Assembly: GCA_964436125.1 (NCBI GenBank)
Contig: CAYTBT010000020.1
Location: 1-53,053, forward strand
Reading direction: 5' to 3'
DNA length: 53,053 nucleotides
From: CAYRFF01 sp964436125
GTDB lineage: Bacteria; Bacteroidota; Bacteroidia; Chitinophagales; Saprospiraceae
Numbering within the stretch: the first letter of the stretch is position 1; every line of letters starts with the position of its first letter. A program made the translations under genes and the position numbers. A model generated the notes under the pieces. The model was given only the letters and a program-made list of their open reading frames with translations. It had not been told where the DNA came from and ran no database searches. Below, one piece after another: positions 26,608-35,131 of the stretch.

Positions 26608-27555
26608 TTATTGATGTTTAGATTCTTCATCCCAGAGACTTTCTAGCGTATATGGGGAATCTTTTCCCGTCCAGAAAGTTCCATCAACATATCGATAATG
26701 CCTATCCAGTTGATTTATCTTTTTTATCTGCTGCTCGGACAGAGTGACATCTAGTGCCGCGATATTTTCTCTGATATGTTGTGGTGTGACAGACTTAGGA
26801 ATAGCAATAGTTCCTCTGTGAATAGCCCAGGCGAGTAGAACCTGTGCCGGAGTAGCGTCGATCTTATCAGCAATATTGGTAATGACGGGATTCTGTACTA
26901 GTGGCTGCATCTCGGGATTGTCACCGACTTTCCCACGCCCAAGGGGAGAATATGCCGTCAGTACTATCTTGTTTTCTTGTGCATAGAATAGCATCTTATC
27001 CTGTTTTAAGTATGGATGAAGCTCGATTTGGTTGACTTCCGGTAAAGGTAGGGAAGCACTTCTTAGTTCATTGAGCTTTTGGATACTAAAATTACAGACT
27101 CCCACATGCTTCACTAGGCCTGAATCAAGGAGTTCAAGCATCGCCTCCCAGGTATCCGTAAGGGGAATTTCAGAAAGCGGAATAAACTTTTGGGATTTAC
27201 TTTTCCGTTCTTGAGCCACAGGCCAGTGGATGAGATAGAGATCTAGGTGATCGAGTTGTAGATTATTCAGCGTATGTTTTAAAGCGGGCATAACCTGCTC
27301 AGGACGGTGGGAAGTATTCCAGAGCTTGGAAGTAATCCATACATCATCACGCGACACAAGATTCTGATTGAAATATTTATGAAACGCCGTCCCAATCTCC
27401 TTCTCGTTTCCATAGACATGAGCACAATCTATGTGCCGATAACCGTGCTTTAAGGCGTATAAAACCGCATCTGCTACTTTATTTTTGGGTGATTCCCAGG
27501 TCCCGAGTCCTATGGTGGGGATAGTGTCTCCATTTTTGAATGTATGGTTTATCAT
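26608..27555 (-). CDS. Aldo/keto reductase
   Basis: The 315-residue protein is an NADPH-dependent (beta/alpha)8 aldo/keto reductase. The catalytic tetrad is complete: D43 and Y48 in HIDCAHVYGNE, K77 in ITSKLWN, and H110 in YLIHWP. The cofactor-binding region AIPKSVTPQHIRENI is near residue 255. Such enzymes reduce aldehydes and ketones to alcohols in the cytoplasm; the natural substrate cannot be told from sequence. It is a single gene, convergent with the small membrane-protein gene. Confidence 0.95.
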   Translation of the reverse strand: MINHTFKNGDTIPTIGLGTWESPKNKVADAVLYALKHGYRHIDCAHVYGNEKEIGTAFHKYFNQNLVSRDDVWITSKLWNTSHRPEQVMPALKHTLNNLQLDHLDLYLIHWPVAQERKSKSQKFIPLSEIPLTDTWEAMLELLDSGLVKHVGVCNFSIQKLNELRSASLPLPEVNQIELHPYLKQDKMLFYAQENKIVLTAYSPLGRGKVGDNPEMQPLVQNPVITNIADKIDATPAQVLLAWAIHRGTIAIPKSVTPQHIRENIAALDVTLSEQQIKKINQLDRHYRYVDGTFWTGKDSPYTLESLWDEESKHQ

Positions 27556-27694
27556 AGTAAGAAATCTATAGAATTATGTATTGAGTAATGTATTGTCTAG
27601 GCCACCGGAATATAGGTGAATCTATCTCTCCAGATACTTGCAAGAGCTACGGTCATTATATTAAAGCTATATTATTGGGTATTACATATTTGCT

Positions 27695-27707
27695 CATTTG
27701 CGGAAGC
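27695..27707 (+). repeat. CATTTGCGNAAGC motif copy
   Basis: Exact copy with N = G. It is intergenic, between the aldo/keto reductase gene and panD. Confidence 0.85.
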
Positions 27708-27761
27708 AAAATATAAGATGCCTTAGCAATTACAGATTCCTTATAAATTCATCAGTCCCCT

Positions 27762-28151
27762 TTACCGCGGTGAGGCGGCTAGAACGTCATCGTATTTGCT
27801 GATTTCAACAATACGATTGTTTTTATCCGTAAAGATAACCGTCGGTTCATGCGCATCCATTTCATTGTCAGGGACATTACAGAAAGTAAGGATATGAACT
27901 GTGTCCCCGACATCGGCATGAAGAGCAGCGCCACCATTCATGCAGACCTCTCCACTACCGCGAATTCCGGGGATAACATAGGTCATGATACGGCTGCCAT
28001 TGTCGGCATTATTGATATAAACTTGTTCATACTTCTTTATGCCTGCAGCTTCCAGCAATTCTGGATCAATAGTGATTGAGCCACGATATTTCACATTGGC
28101 TTCAGTCACGCGGACTGTATGGATTTTAGATTTTAAAACGAAATTGTCCAT
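27762..28151 (-). CDS. panD: Aspartate 1-decarboxylase
   Basis: The 129-residue product is the pyruvoyl enzyme that makes beta-alanine from L-aspartate for pantothenate and coenzyme A. The self-cleavage site G24-S25 is present in KYRGSITID, with S25 becoming the pyruvoyl group. K9, and the block GSRIMTYVIPGIRGSGEVCMNGGAA, are also as expected. Length and start agree with the family. It follows the papain-like gene by 15 bases, an unusual neighbour; panC, which is often close in this phylum, is not in the window. Confidence 0.97.
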   Translation of the reverse strand: MDNFVLKSKIHTVRVTEANVKYRGSITIDPELLEAAGIKKYEQVYINNADNGSRIMTYVIPGIRGSGEVCMNGGAALHADVGDTVHILTFCNVPDNEMDAHEPTVIFTDKNNRIVEISKYDDVLAASPR

Positions 28152-28166
28152 TTATATATAGGTATT

Positions 28167-29225
28167 TTATTTTAATGAGATATTTTCATGGATAGCCATC
28201 TCGACTTGTACGGGATAGCTTTCATAAATATGGCCAGCTTGTTCAACAAGCAGCCTCTGAGCTTGCGTGCCATATAGGATTTTATATGGTTTTCTGAGGT
28301 TTAACTGTTCAATAAGCTTAAAGGTAACAGAAAAGTCCTTTCTTCCGTTCACTTTATAACGGACTAATGTCAAATGCTCACCTAATTTGCTTTCATGAAG
28401 AACATGCCATGCACCTTCACCTATTCCTCCTAGCCACTGTGCATTCTCCGGTAGGTCAATAGGTCTATCCAATGGCTCCTCAATATGTCCGACAATTTTA
28501 TCACTTGGGAGTTGCTGTGCTTTTATCGGGTGGATGTTTTCCCAGACATTGTTAAGGAGATATCCTATAGCTTTCCAACGATTCAACGGGGCTTGAGAAA
28601 GCCAATTGTTCTCAAGAAGGAAAGCATGCGAATAGCTATTGGCATTGACGACATTGCCTATCGGGCTTGCTTTAATCGATTCAGGGAAGCGCAACTTCCA
28701 GTTAAATCCTTTTTTATATCCTGCCAGGATGGTATTATAGACAAATCTAGAACAATTGGTATTTCCCCTTGCGATTGCTCCGTATAGAATATATCTTTTT
28801 TCTTGCAAGCTTGATATGTGTTTCATGCAATCGTGAAAATTAATCTCTTTACAGAGTGAAAAGAACATTTTCCCTTCGCCATGTGTCGCAGCTTTATAGC
28901 GCAAGAGATTACAGGCAATATCCGGAATATTATTGATGGTACCATCAGAATCAAAACTAGCTGTAAAATCAAATTCTAGCTCCGGATCTGTATTGGCTCC
29001 CCGGACTCTGCCATAACCTCTAGGAGCAATATATCGACCAAAGTCAAAGTAATGGAGCTTGCCTGAAGGACGTTCTACTAGAATAAGTGCAGCATGCCCT
29101 ACCTTGAAGTTTACATTCTTAAAAATTCCTAATTTTTTTAATATTGAATACCATTTTCCATCGCCTCTTGCTATGCAATCAGGCCAGGCGATCACAATCA
29201 TTGTATCATTATATTCCTTCTGCAT
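28167..29225 (-). CDS. Permuted papain-like protein (DUF6695-like)
   Basis: The 352-residue protein resembles, as far as I recall it, the DUF6695 group of Bacteroidota. It starts with MIVIAWPDCIARGDGKWYSILKKLG, then FKVGHAALILVERPSGKLHYFDFGRYIAPRGYGRVRG, and later ARGNTNCSRFVYNTIL. H44 in VGHAA and C158 in NCSRF come in the order His then Cys, as in circularly permuted NlpC/P60 (YiiX-type) hydrolases, so a thiol amidase, acyltransferase or peptidase is plausible. No signal peptide is seen. The start is uncertain: the codon at 29225 overlaps a small upstream ORF by 17 bases, while the ATG at 29201 would not. It is probably cotranscribed with panD. Confidence 0.75.
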   Translation of the reverse strand: MQKEYNDTMIVIAWPDCIARGDGKWYSILKKLGIFKNVNFKVGHAALILVERPSGKLHYFDFGRYIAPRGYGRVRGANTDPELEFDFTASFDSDGTINNIPDIACNLLRYKAATHGEGKMFFSLCKEINFHDCMKHISSLQEKRYILYGAIARGNTNCSRFVYNTILAGYKKGFNWKLRFPESIKASPIGNVVNANSYSHAFLLENNWLSQAPLNRWKAIGYLLNNVWENIHPIKAQQLPSDKIVGHIEEPLDRPIDLPENAQWLGGIGEGAWHVLHESKLGEHLTLVRYKVNGRKDFSVTFKLIEQLNLRKPYKILYGTQAQRLLVEQAGHIYESYPVQVEMAIHENISLK

Positions 29226-29463
29226 AGATTGTTATCATCAGTTGATTCTGAAATGGATTAAATGGGTTCTTGAAATTCCTATTGTCTATGGAGGATATTC
29301 TATAGAATGCTTTTAGCGTTTTGGTTTTGTCAGCTTCAGGAGTAAATTGTCGGTTCTCTATTCTCTCTATACTTTTATAGTCTGTGTTGATCTTGCGGGA
29401 GCTTTCCGGATTGTATATAGCCGAAGTATATTGATTGATAAATCGAATAAAATGTTTCTTCAT
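29209..29463 (-). CDS. Possible small protein of unknown function
   Basis: The 84-codon frame starts with MKKHFIRFINQYTSAIYNPE and is rich in lysine, asparagine and arginine, with no recognised domain, signal peptide or membrane helix. It lies between a good promoter element (29550-29557) and the papain-like gene, on the same strand. Its stop would be 8 bases before that gene if the latter starts at 29201. Position favours a real gene, while composition and the lack of a clear ribosome binding site leave it open. Confidence 0.4.
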   Translation of the reverse strand: MKKHFIRFINQYTSAIYNPESSRKINTDYKSIERIENRQFTPEADKTKTLKAFYRISSIDNRNFKNPFNPFQNQLMITIYAEGI

Positions 29464-29549
29464 AAACGAATTTCTGTAAAGGTGTTTTTCTATGGCATCA
29501 ACACTCCATAATTAAGAAGATTTTACCATCGGCTATTTTTGTTACGCGC

Positions 29550-29557
29550 CAAATGTA
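29550..29557 (-). promoter_or_regulatory. Promoter -7 element for the panD transcription unit
   Basis: The minus strand reads TACATTTG, matching TAnnTTTG, 87 bases before the small ORF at 29463. No other element of this kind is seen before panD. Confidence 0.5.
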
Positions 29558-29815
29558 CAAAATATATAGTTTATAAAAGTTCATCATAAAAGGTGAATAA
29601 AAGAGATGTCGTTAAGTGGGCATTGAATACTGTTTTCCCCAATCCATAAGATGTGCCTCAGGTGTATTGCAATTCATGTGTTATGCAAGGATCCACAACC
29701 TTGGACAGTTTATGTGAGATGTTTTCCTTTACTTAATATTGCTCGTGATCGTTCCACTTTTCTCTTGAGAAGGTAAAAATTTATTCCTTAGATGGAATTC
29801 TTTCGGTGAGTATTG

Positions 29816-29823
29816 TACCTTTG
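29816..29823 (+). promoter_or_regulatory. Promoter -7 element of ABC transporter gene
   Basis: TACCTTTG matches TAnnTTTG and ends only 7 bases before the ATG at 29831. The transcript would therefore be leaderless or nearly so if translation begins there. With the ATG at 29843 the leader would be about 12 bases. Confidence 0.55.
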
Positions 29824-29830
29824 GCAAGTT

Positions 29831-31657
29831 ATGAAAGAATCAATGGAGAATTCAGCCGAATCACAAACAGAGAAAAAGAAAACGAAGTTGACGAAGAAGG
29901 CCCTCCGGAAGATGAGCTTTCTCTACAAGTACATTAAGCCATATAGGTATCACTTTATCGGCGGCTTGCTCATTCTCTTTCTATCGCGGGTTGTGTTTAT
30001 GGCTTTTCCTTATCTCGCGGGATTAATGATTGATGTTGCTCAAGGCAAATCTGCACTGGAGATAAGCTTAAAATCTGTGGGGCTTGTCCTTCTGGCCGTG
30101 TTGGTTGTTCAGGCTTCGATGTCATACTTCAGGGTGATTCTATTTGCTGTTGTCAGTGAAAAAGGACTTGCCCAGTTACGAGAAGACGTTTACAGTAAAC
30201 TATTATCACTGCATTTGTACTTCTTTGAGGATAATCGGATAGGGGAGCTTATCAGTCGCGTGACGGGAGATGTTGAGAAGTTATACAATATACTCAGTGT
30301 AACCCTTGCGGAATTCCTGGGGCAAGTTGTTGTTTTACTGGCAGGTATCGTATTCCTTTCAGTGACAACACCGAGACTCGCTTTAACCATGTTTCTTACC
30401 TTTCCATTTATTGTTGTAGGTGCTATATTTTTCGGTAGGTATATCCGGAAATTGAGCAAAGAACGGCAGGCTGTCCTTGCAGAATCCAATAATATCTTAT
30501 CCGAGAGTATTCAGGCTATTGATATAGTAAAGGCATTTACCAATGAGAGATTTGAGATCGGGCGATACAATAGATCCCTTTCTGAAATGGTAAGAGTTTC
30601 CTTGAAATATGCCAAGAGTAGAGGCCTCTTTTCCGTATTCATTATCACCTTGCTCTTCGGCGCATTGTTCTTTATTATTTATCGAGCTGCCTTAATGGTT
30701 CAGGCAGGAACCTTGACCGCTGGGCAATTGATTTCATTTGTCTCTTATACTGCAATTATCGGAGGCTCAATAGCGAGCTTAAGTGGTTTTTATACACAGA
30801 TACTTGGGGCTATCGGTGCCACAGAACGGATAAGAGAAGTACTGAAAGAAGAATCGGAATTTGACTTAAAGTCTGTGGACAAGGAACAAGGAGAAGCGAT
30901 AAAAGCTTATGGCAAAATTGAATTTGAACATGTGTCCTTCAGATATCCATCCAGGACAGATGTGCAAGTCTTACACGATATTGGCTTTACGGTGCATCCG
31001 GGAGAGAAAATAGCTCTTGTCGGGCCATCGGGAGCGGGGAAGTCCACGATAATGAAGTTAATCTTGCGGTATTATAAAGATTATACGGGGGAAATTCGGT
31101 TGGACGATAAATCAATAAATAATTATCCCATTCAAGAATACCGTCGGAAGCTCGCTGTTGTGCCACAAGAAGTAATTTTATTTGCCGGCACAATAGGGGA
31201 GAATATCCTCTATGGAAACCCACAGGCAAGCGATGAAGAAGTGAGGAAGGCCAGCGCACAAGCCAATGCCCTAGAATTCATCGAGAGTTTTCCCGAGGGA
31301 TTCGATACTGTAGTGGGAGAGCGTGGCATTAAGCTGTCCGGTGGGCAGAAACAACGTATAGCGATAGCTCGTGCCATATTAAGAAATCCGACGATTTTGC
31401 TCCTGGATGAGGCAACTTCTTCTCTGGATACCGGCAGTGAGAAAGAAGTTAAGGATGCACTGGATGAATTGATGAAGGGGCGTACCTCTATCATCATTGC
31501 ACACCGACTTTCAACCATAAAGGATGTGGATAAGATTTATGTTGTAGAAAAGGGAGAAATCGTAGAATCCGGAACACATGAAGAATTATCACATATTCCT
31601 GGGGGAAAATACAATACTTTGGCTAAATTGCAATTTCAAGAAACCGGTAAAGCGTGA
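29831..31657 (+). CDS. ABC exporter, fused membrane and ATPase domains
   Basis: The 608-residue protein is a half-size exporter of the MsbA/MDR type. After a basic, charged N-terminus it has six membrane helices (about residues 40-330, starting YKYIKPYRYHFIGGLLIL). The nucleotide-binding domain has Walker A GPSGAGKST, signature LSGGQKQRIAIARA, Walker B ILLLDEATSSLD, and the switch histidine in IIAHRLSTI. It would work as a homodimer in the inner membrane. A TTG at 29813 extends the frame but lies within the promoter. The ATG at 29831 or 29843 is more likely. The next gene overlaps its stop by 4 bases. The substrate could be a lipid or a peptide. Confidence 0.93.
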   Translation: MKESMENSAESQTEKKKTKLTKKALRKMSFLYKYIKPYRYHFIGGLLILFLSRVVFMAFPYLAGLMIDVAQGKSALEISLKSVGLVLLAVLVVQASMSYFRVILFAVVSEKGLAQLREDVYSKLLSLHLYFFEDNRIGELISRVTGDVEKLYNILSVTLAEFLGQVVVLLAGIVFLSVTTPRLALTMFLTFPFIVVGAIFFGRYIRKLSKERQAVLAESNNILSESIQAIDIVKAFTNERFEIGRYNRSLSEMVRVSLKYAKSRGLFSVFIITLLFGALFFIIYRAALMVQAGTLTAGQLISFVSYTAIIGGSIASLSGFYTQILGAIGATERIREVLKEESEFDLKSVDKEQGEAIKAYGKIEFEHVSFRYPSRTDVQVLHDIGFTVHPGEKIALVGPSGAGKSTIMKLILRYYKDYTGEIRLDDKSINNYPIQEYRRKLAVVPQEVILFAGTIGENILYGNPQASDEEVRKASAQANALEFIESFPEGFDTVVGERGIKLSGGQKQRIAIARAILRNPTILLLDEATSSLDTGSEKEVKDALDELMKGRTSIIIAHRLSTIKDVDKIYVVEKGEIVESGTHEELSHIPGGKYNTLAKLQFQETGKA

Positions 31658-32190
31658 AAAATTTTTATCCGATTGCAATAGGCTTAGGTGGCTCAATCTT
31701 TGTATTTGGTACGATTATTCTCTATACAATGCAGTTTCAGCTTCTGTCTTCTCTTGTAGATAGGCAAGTCTTCTATATACAAGCCATAATTACATTTGTT
31801 CTAGTGGAAATAAGCTTTCTTGTTGTAATCTTTACGTATTTCAGTCGGTATAAAGGTGTGGAACGATTGCGTATCTTGCTCAGTGGAAGCACTATTTTAC
31901 TTGCATTAAGTCCTCTGTTTCTCGTCTTGGTTAACAAGATTTCAGTGGATGAAGTAGAGAAACGAGCATACGTGACTAATGTGGAAGGGGCTTCCGTCCA
32001 GAGATTTGGGCTAGAGGAGGGAGAGAAACCTGAAGATGATTATATTGACGTATATTTACGCTCGGAAGCTGGGAAGGAACTCAAGTTGAGGGTTTATGCG
32101 CCTTTTCCTCATATAGGCAATAAAAGTATGGTGACTTACGTCAAATATACAGGCTTGACCGGCTTACAATGGTTATCATTGCCCAATTGA
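31654..32190 (+). CDS. Small membrane protein of unknown function
   Basis: I do not recognise a family. The 178-residue product has three or so hydrophobic segments in its first 90 residues (for example IGLGGSIFVFGTIILYTM and AIITFVLVEISFLVVIFTYF), then a soluble C-terminal region of about 90 residues with charged and strand-forming stretches. The start is GTG in GTGA, overlapping the stop of the ABC exporter gene. This implies translational coupling and suggests it helps or regulates the exporter. The role is inference from position alone. Confidence 0.75.
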   Translation: MKNFYPIAIGLGGSIFVFGTIILYTMQFQLLSSLVDRQVFYIQAIITFVLVEISFLVVIFTYFSRYKGVERLRILLSGSTILLALSPLFLVLVNKISVDEVEKRAYVTNVEGASVQRFGLEEGEKPEDDYIDVYLRSEAGKELKLRVYAPFPHIGNKSMVTYVKYTGLTGLQWLSLPN

Positions 32191-32201
32191 ATGAATTAAC
32201 G

Positions 32202-32837
32202 ATGAAACTACAGATGAGAAAAATATTCTGCACTATTGTTCTAGCAATTATGTTTATTTCCCTAACCGAGGCACAGATAGGATTCGGGACGGTTGCCGGC
32301 CTGGACCTGTATCAATACCACAGGGTTCCCGATTATCGCAACGCACAAGGAAAACTGGTGAAAGGTCACAGTCTGGGAAGTGCTGTAGCCAATTTTGTTT
32401 ACGGACCTAAGCTATGGATAGGTGGAAATTCTTTTTCCGTTTCTATCCAAGGTGCGGTTGCCTTTGCGCCATTTGCATTTGATACTGATGACTTTAAGGG
32501 GATGGGAGCCGTGAGTTTTCCTCTATCCGTTGACCTGAATTTCCTGGGATTATCCGGTTTTTCGCCGACTGTCCGAGGTGGATTTTCACTCGGAGTGGGA
32601 ATGAGCTATCATCGTACGGAGTTATTCTTTGTCGATGACACATACAAGGCAGAGAGGCCCAGCGGATTTTATCAGAATTACTTTGCCCAAGTCGCTTATG
32701 GCGTAGGAAGTGGCGGAACAGATTTCCGCTTGTATGTGCGCTATGGACAAGGAGATAATTCCTCGCGATTTATTTCAACAGGACTTAGTTTTTCGACCAA
32801 TTATTTTACAGGAAAGAAAGAGCCCCTTGGAGAATAA
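32202..32837 (+). CDS. Outer-membrane beta-barrel protein
   Basis: The 211-residue product has a signal peptide (MKLQMRKIFCTIVLAIMFIS, cleaved after TEAQ) and a mature part made of alternating strands rich in glycine, tyrosine and phenylalanine. Strands such as FSVSIQGAVAFAPFAF, FSPTVRGGFSLGVGMSYHR and GTDFRLYVRYGQGD fit a small outer-membrane barrel. I cannot assign a family. The ATG at 32202 is chosen because the upstream in-frame ATG at 32169 would add codons inside the previous gene and spoil the signal peptide. It sits 11 bases after that gene. Confidence 0.8.
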   Translation: MKLQMRKIFCTIVLAIMFISLTEAQIGFGTVAGLDLYQYHRVPDYRNAQGKLVKGHSLGSAVANFVYGPKLWIGGNSFSVSIQGAVAFAPFAFDTDDFKGMGAVSFPLSVDLNFLGLSGFSPTVRGGFSLGVGMSYHRTELFFVDDTYKAERPSGFYQNYFAQVAYGVGSGGTDFRLYVRYGQGDNSSRFISTGLSFSTNYFTGKKEPLGE

Positions 32838-33843
32838 TACTGATCAACAAAATAGAACATCTTCTTTGAAGGCATATAATACGATGCATATCGATGCACA
32901 ATGCCCGCAGATACATACAGTATCTTCAGAGAAGGAATTTGAAGAGATAAATAAAGATAAAAACGGTGCGTTTTACATCCTAGGTGGAGGAAGTAATGTC
33001 CTTTTTCCGGATTTTTTCGACAGTGTCATTTTACATAATACAATCAAGGGTATTGAACTGATCGACGAAAGTGGCGATGATGTAATACTCGAGTGTGGCA
33101 GTGGTGAAATATGGCATCAGCTCGTCCGCTGGACAGTAGAGCGAAATCTTTATGGTATCGAGAACCTTTCCTTGATTCCCGGAACCGTAGGTGCAGCGCC
33201 GGTGCAGAATATCGGAGCTTACGGTGTTGAAATTAAGGATGTGTTGATGGCGGTGCGGTATTATGATATGCGCGATGAACATTGGAAGTGGCGCGATGGC
33301 TCGGAATGTAAATTTGCCTATCGAAATAGTATCTTTAAAGAGGAGCTGAAGGGAAATGCATTTATTTCTCGCGTCCGCTTACGCCTTTCCAAGCTTGCAA
33401 TACCTGTTTTAAGCTATGGCGCATTAAAAGGGATGAAAGCAAGAGATGTTGTGCCTAGTTCTCGCGAGATCAGCGATGCAGTAATTAATATACGTCAATC
33501 AAAACTGCCCGACCCCGATGTGCTGGGGAATTGCGGCTCATTTTTTCACAATCCGATTGTAGAGAAAGCATTTGCGGAAGCTATAAAAGCCAATTATCCA
33601 TCAATGCCTTCCTATCCTATGGGGCAAGGAATGGTGAAAATTCCCGCGGCATGGCTTATAGAGAAGTGTGGCTTAAAAGGGAAGAAGTATGGAGAGGTAG
33701 GTTGTTATGAGAAACACGCACTTGTGATTGTCAATTATGGTGGAGCTACCGGTAAAGAGGTGAGAACACATGTAAATAGAGTCCAAGACCAGGTGCAGGA
33801 GCGCTTTAATATTCACTTGAAGCCCGAGGTGAATATTCTGTAG
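32827..33843 (+). CDS. murB: UDP-N-acetylenolpyruvoylglucosamine reductase
   Basis: MurB reduces UDP-GlcNAc-enolpyruvate to UDP-MurNAc in peptidoglycan synthesis, using FAD and NADPH. The FAD-binding loop is YILGGGSNVLF, and NLSLIPGTVGAAPVQNIGAYGVEI is the central signature. The catalytic region includes AYRNSIFK, the proton-donating serine in GNCGSFFHNP, and GGATGKEV near the end. MurB needs the N-terminal block LKAYNT, which lies upstream of the ATG at 32884. I therefore take the TTG at 32827, giving 338 residues, a normal length; it overlaps the preceding gene by 11 bases. A GGAAAGAAAG stretch precedes it. Confidence 0.93.
   Translation: MENNTDQQNRTSSLKAYNTMHIDAQCPQIHTVSSEKEFEEINKDKNGAFYILGGGSNVLFPDFFDSVILHNTIKGIELIDESGDDVILECGSGEIWHQLVRWTVERNLYGIENLSLIPGTVGAAPVQNIGAYGVEIKDVLMAVRYYDMRDEHWKWRDGSECKFAYRNSIFKEELKGNAFISRVRLRLSKLAIPVLSYGALKGMKARDVVPSSREISDAVINIRQSKLPDPDVLGNCGSFFHNPIVEKAFAEAIKANYPSMPSYPMGQGMVKIPAAWLIEKCGLKGKKYGEVGCYEKHALVIVNYGGATGKEVRTHVNRVQDQVQERFNIHLKPEVNIL
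33569..33581 (+). repeat. CATTTGCGNAAGC motif copy
   Basis: Exact copy with N = G. It lies inside murB, encoding part of KAFAEAIK. Confidence 0.85.
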
Positions 33844-33908
33844 GAAAGGTAATGAAGATATGCCGTCTTGAAAGCAGAATGCCTTTACTCGCTTTTGCTA
33901 CATCCCGG

Positions 33909-33928
33909 CATAAAATTTAAGCTTGTTT
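33909..33928 (+). repeat. 20-bp exact repeat, copy 2
   Basis: Identical to 5001-5020. It is intergenic, between murB and the MlaD-like gene. About 5 bases further on, both sites also share a loosely similar CAATTGAA...GAAAGAA stretch. Confidence 0.8.
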
Positions 33929-33970
33929 ATAGCAATTGAAGAAAGAAAGGAGCAAGCGTTTTATCCTTCT

Positions 33971-35026
33971 TTAATTTTTATCCTGATATGCCGGATCGTT
34001 TTCAGGGACGGTATAATTATCACCTTTTCCGCCGAATACCGAGACGTTCAGATATCGTCTGGGGTTAAGTCGGATATCTTGAAGTAATAACTCCAGGTTT
34101 CTTGCGCTGCGATTGAGATTGTTATATAATTCCTTGTCGTTAATAAGTTGACCGAGGCTACCTTGTCCTGAATTTATCCCTTGGATGAGTGCCTTTAAAT
34201 TATTTGTGGTTTCTTCCAGTGCTGCAATTGTAGAGGATGAGCGCACAATAACCTCATCGGCATGACTTACAACTTGCTGAAGATTTGCATTTTTAAGGTC
34301 TTCCGTAATCTGTTGTATATTGTGAAGGGTTGCATCGATGCTTTTTTCTTCCTGGTTAAGGTTGCCTGCTATACCATTGATATTGTTCATTATTGAAGGA
34401 ATAGACCGGTTCAGGCTGTGAACAAGCATATTTATTTCGGCTGTTGCAGCTTTAAGATTGCTGATTGTTTCTTCCAGTTCAACAATAGATTTTCCTATGC
34501 CTCCTCCCATTTCAGATTCCTTTAAAGACTTGTCAAGTGTATCGATAAGGTTATCAACGCCTTGCCCTAGTTCATTCATGTATTTATTAAGGTCATCCGG
34601 GCTGAAAGTTGATTGAAGTACGCCTACGGTTTTTCCTTCCAGGAAGGAGCCACTCGGGACGCAATCATCACCATTGCAGACTCCATTCAGGTGAAGCCTT
34701 ATCGCTTTCCCGCCGATAATGGAGGTGGAAATAATATCAGCGGTAGATCCTTGAGGAATATTAACATCTTCACTTACTGAAAAATGGACAATGATGGCAT
34801 TATTGGCATTGCCGTTGAGCTTGATGTCAAGCACGACACCGACCTGAAATCCATTGATAAGTACCGGTGCTGACTTGCTGAGTTGATCGATATGAGGGTA
34901 TTCTACGTAGTAGTCTTTATCAGAACTCAAGATATTCTCACCCTTAAGAAATTTGTAACCCCATATAGACACGAGGAGTGTAATGAGTGCAATTATACCT
35001 ATGATGACTTCCTTGGATAGTTTCAT
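33971..35026 (-). CDS. MlaD/MCE-family lipid transport protein
   Basis: The 351-residue protein has one N-terminal membrane helix (EVIIGIIALITLLVSIWGYKFL) followed by a single MCE domain: YYVEYPHIDQLSKSAPVLINGFQVGVVLDIKL, then ADIISTSIIGGKAIRLHL. The C-terminal 200 residues are mostly a long coiled coil rich in Asn, Leu and Glu, ending with an NPRRYLNVSVFG segment typical of Bacteroidota members. It is anchored in the inner membrane with the MCE ring in the periplasm and would help shuttle phospholipids between membranes. The ATPase and permease partners are not in the window. The amidase gene lies 105 bases upstream on the same strand. Confidence 0.92.
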   Translation of the reverse strand: MKLSKEVIIGIIALITLLVSIWGYKFLKGENILSSDKDYYVEYPHIDQLSKSAPVLINGFQVGVVLDIKLNGNANNAIIVHFSVSEDVNIPQGSTADIISTSIIGGKAIRLHLNGVCNGDDCVPSGSFLEGKTVGVLQSTFSPDDLNKYMNELGQGVDNLIDTLDKSLKESEMGGGIGKSIVELEETISNLKAATAEINMLVHSLNRSIPSIMNNINGIAGNLNQEEKSIDATLHNIQQITEDLKNANLQQVVSHADEVIVRSSSTIAALEETTNNLKALIQGINSGQGSLGQLINDKELYNNLNRSARNLELLLQDIRLNPRRYLNVSVFGGKGDNYTVPENDPAYQDKN

Positions 35027-35042
35027 TCCATTAAATTTAGGG

Positions 35043-35050
35043 CAAATATA
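35043..35050 (-). promoter_or_regulatory. Promoter -7 element of MlaD-like gene
   Basis: The minus strand reads TATATTTG, matching TAnnTTTG, 16 bases before the ATG at 35026. It suggests the gene can be transcribed apart from the upstream amidase gene. Confidence 0.5.
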
Positions 35051-35131
35051 TAATTATAAATTATATCTCTATTTGTTCTTGAGAAATAATAGAGATGCGT
35101 GGTACTATGTTTCAAGAGCAAATAAAAAAGT

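Larger units (their letters stand above)
29464..29830. other. Divergent intergenic region
   Basis: The region holds promoter elements for both sides: CAAATGTA at 29550-29557 for the panD side and TACCTTTG at 29816-29823 for the ABC transporter side. I see nothing else that I can name. Confidence 0.55.

Noticed and set aside
32710..32826. Upstream extension of MurB into the barrel gene
   Set aside because: It is a shadow frame of the barrel gene; MurB similarity begins near LKAYNT.
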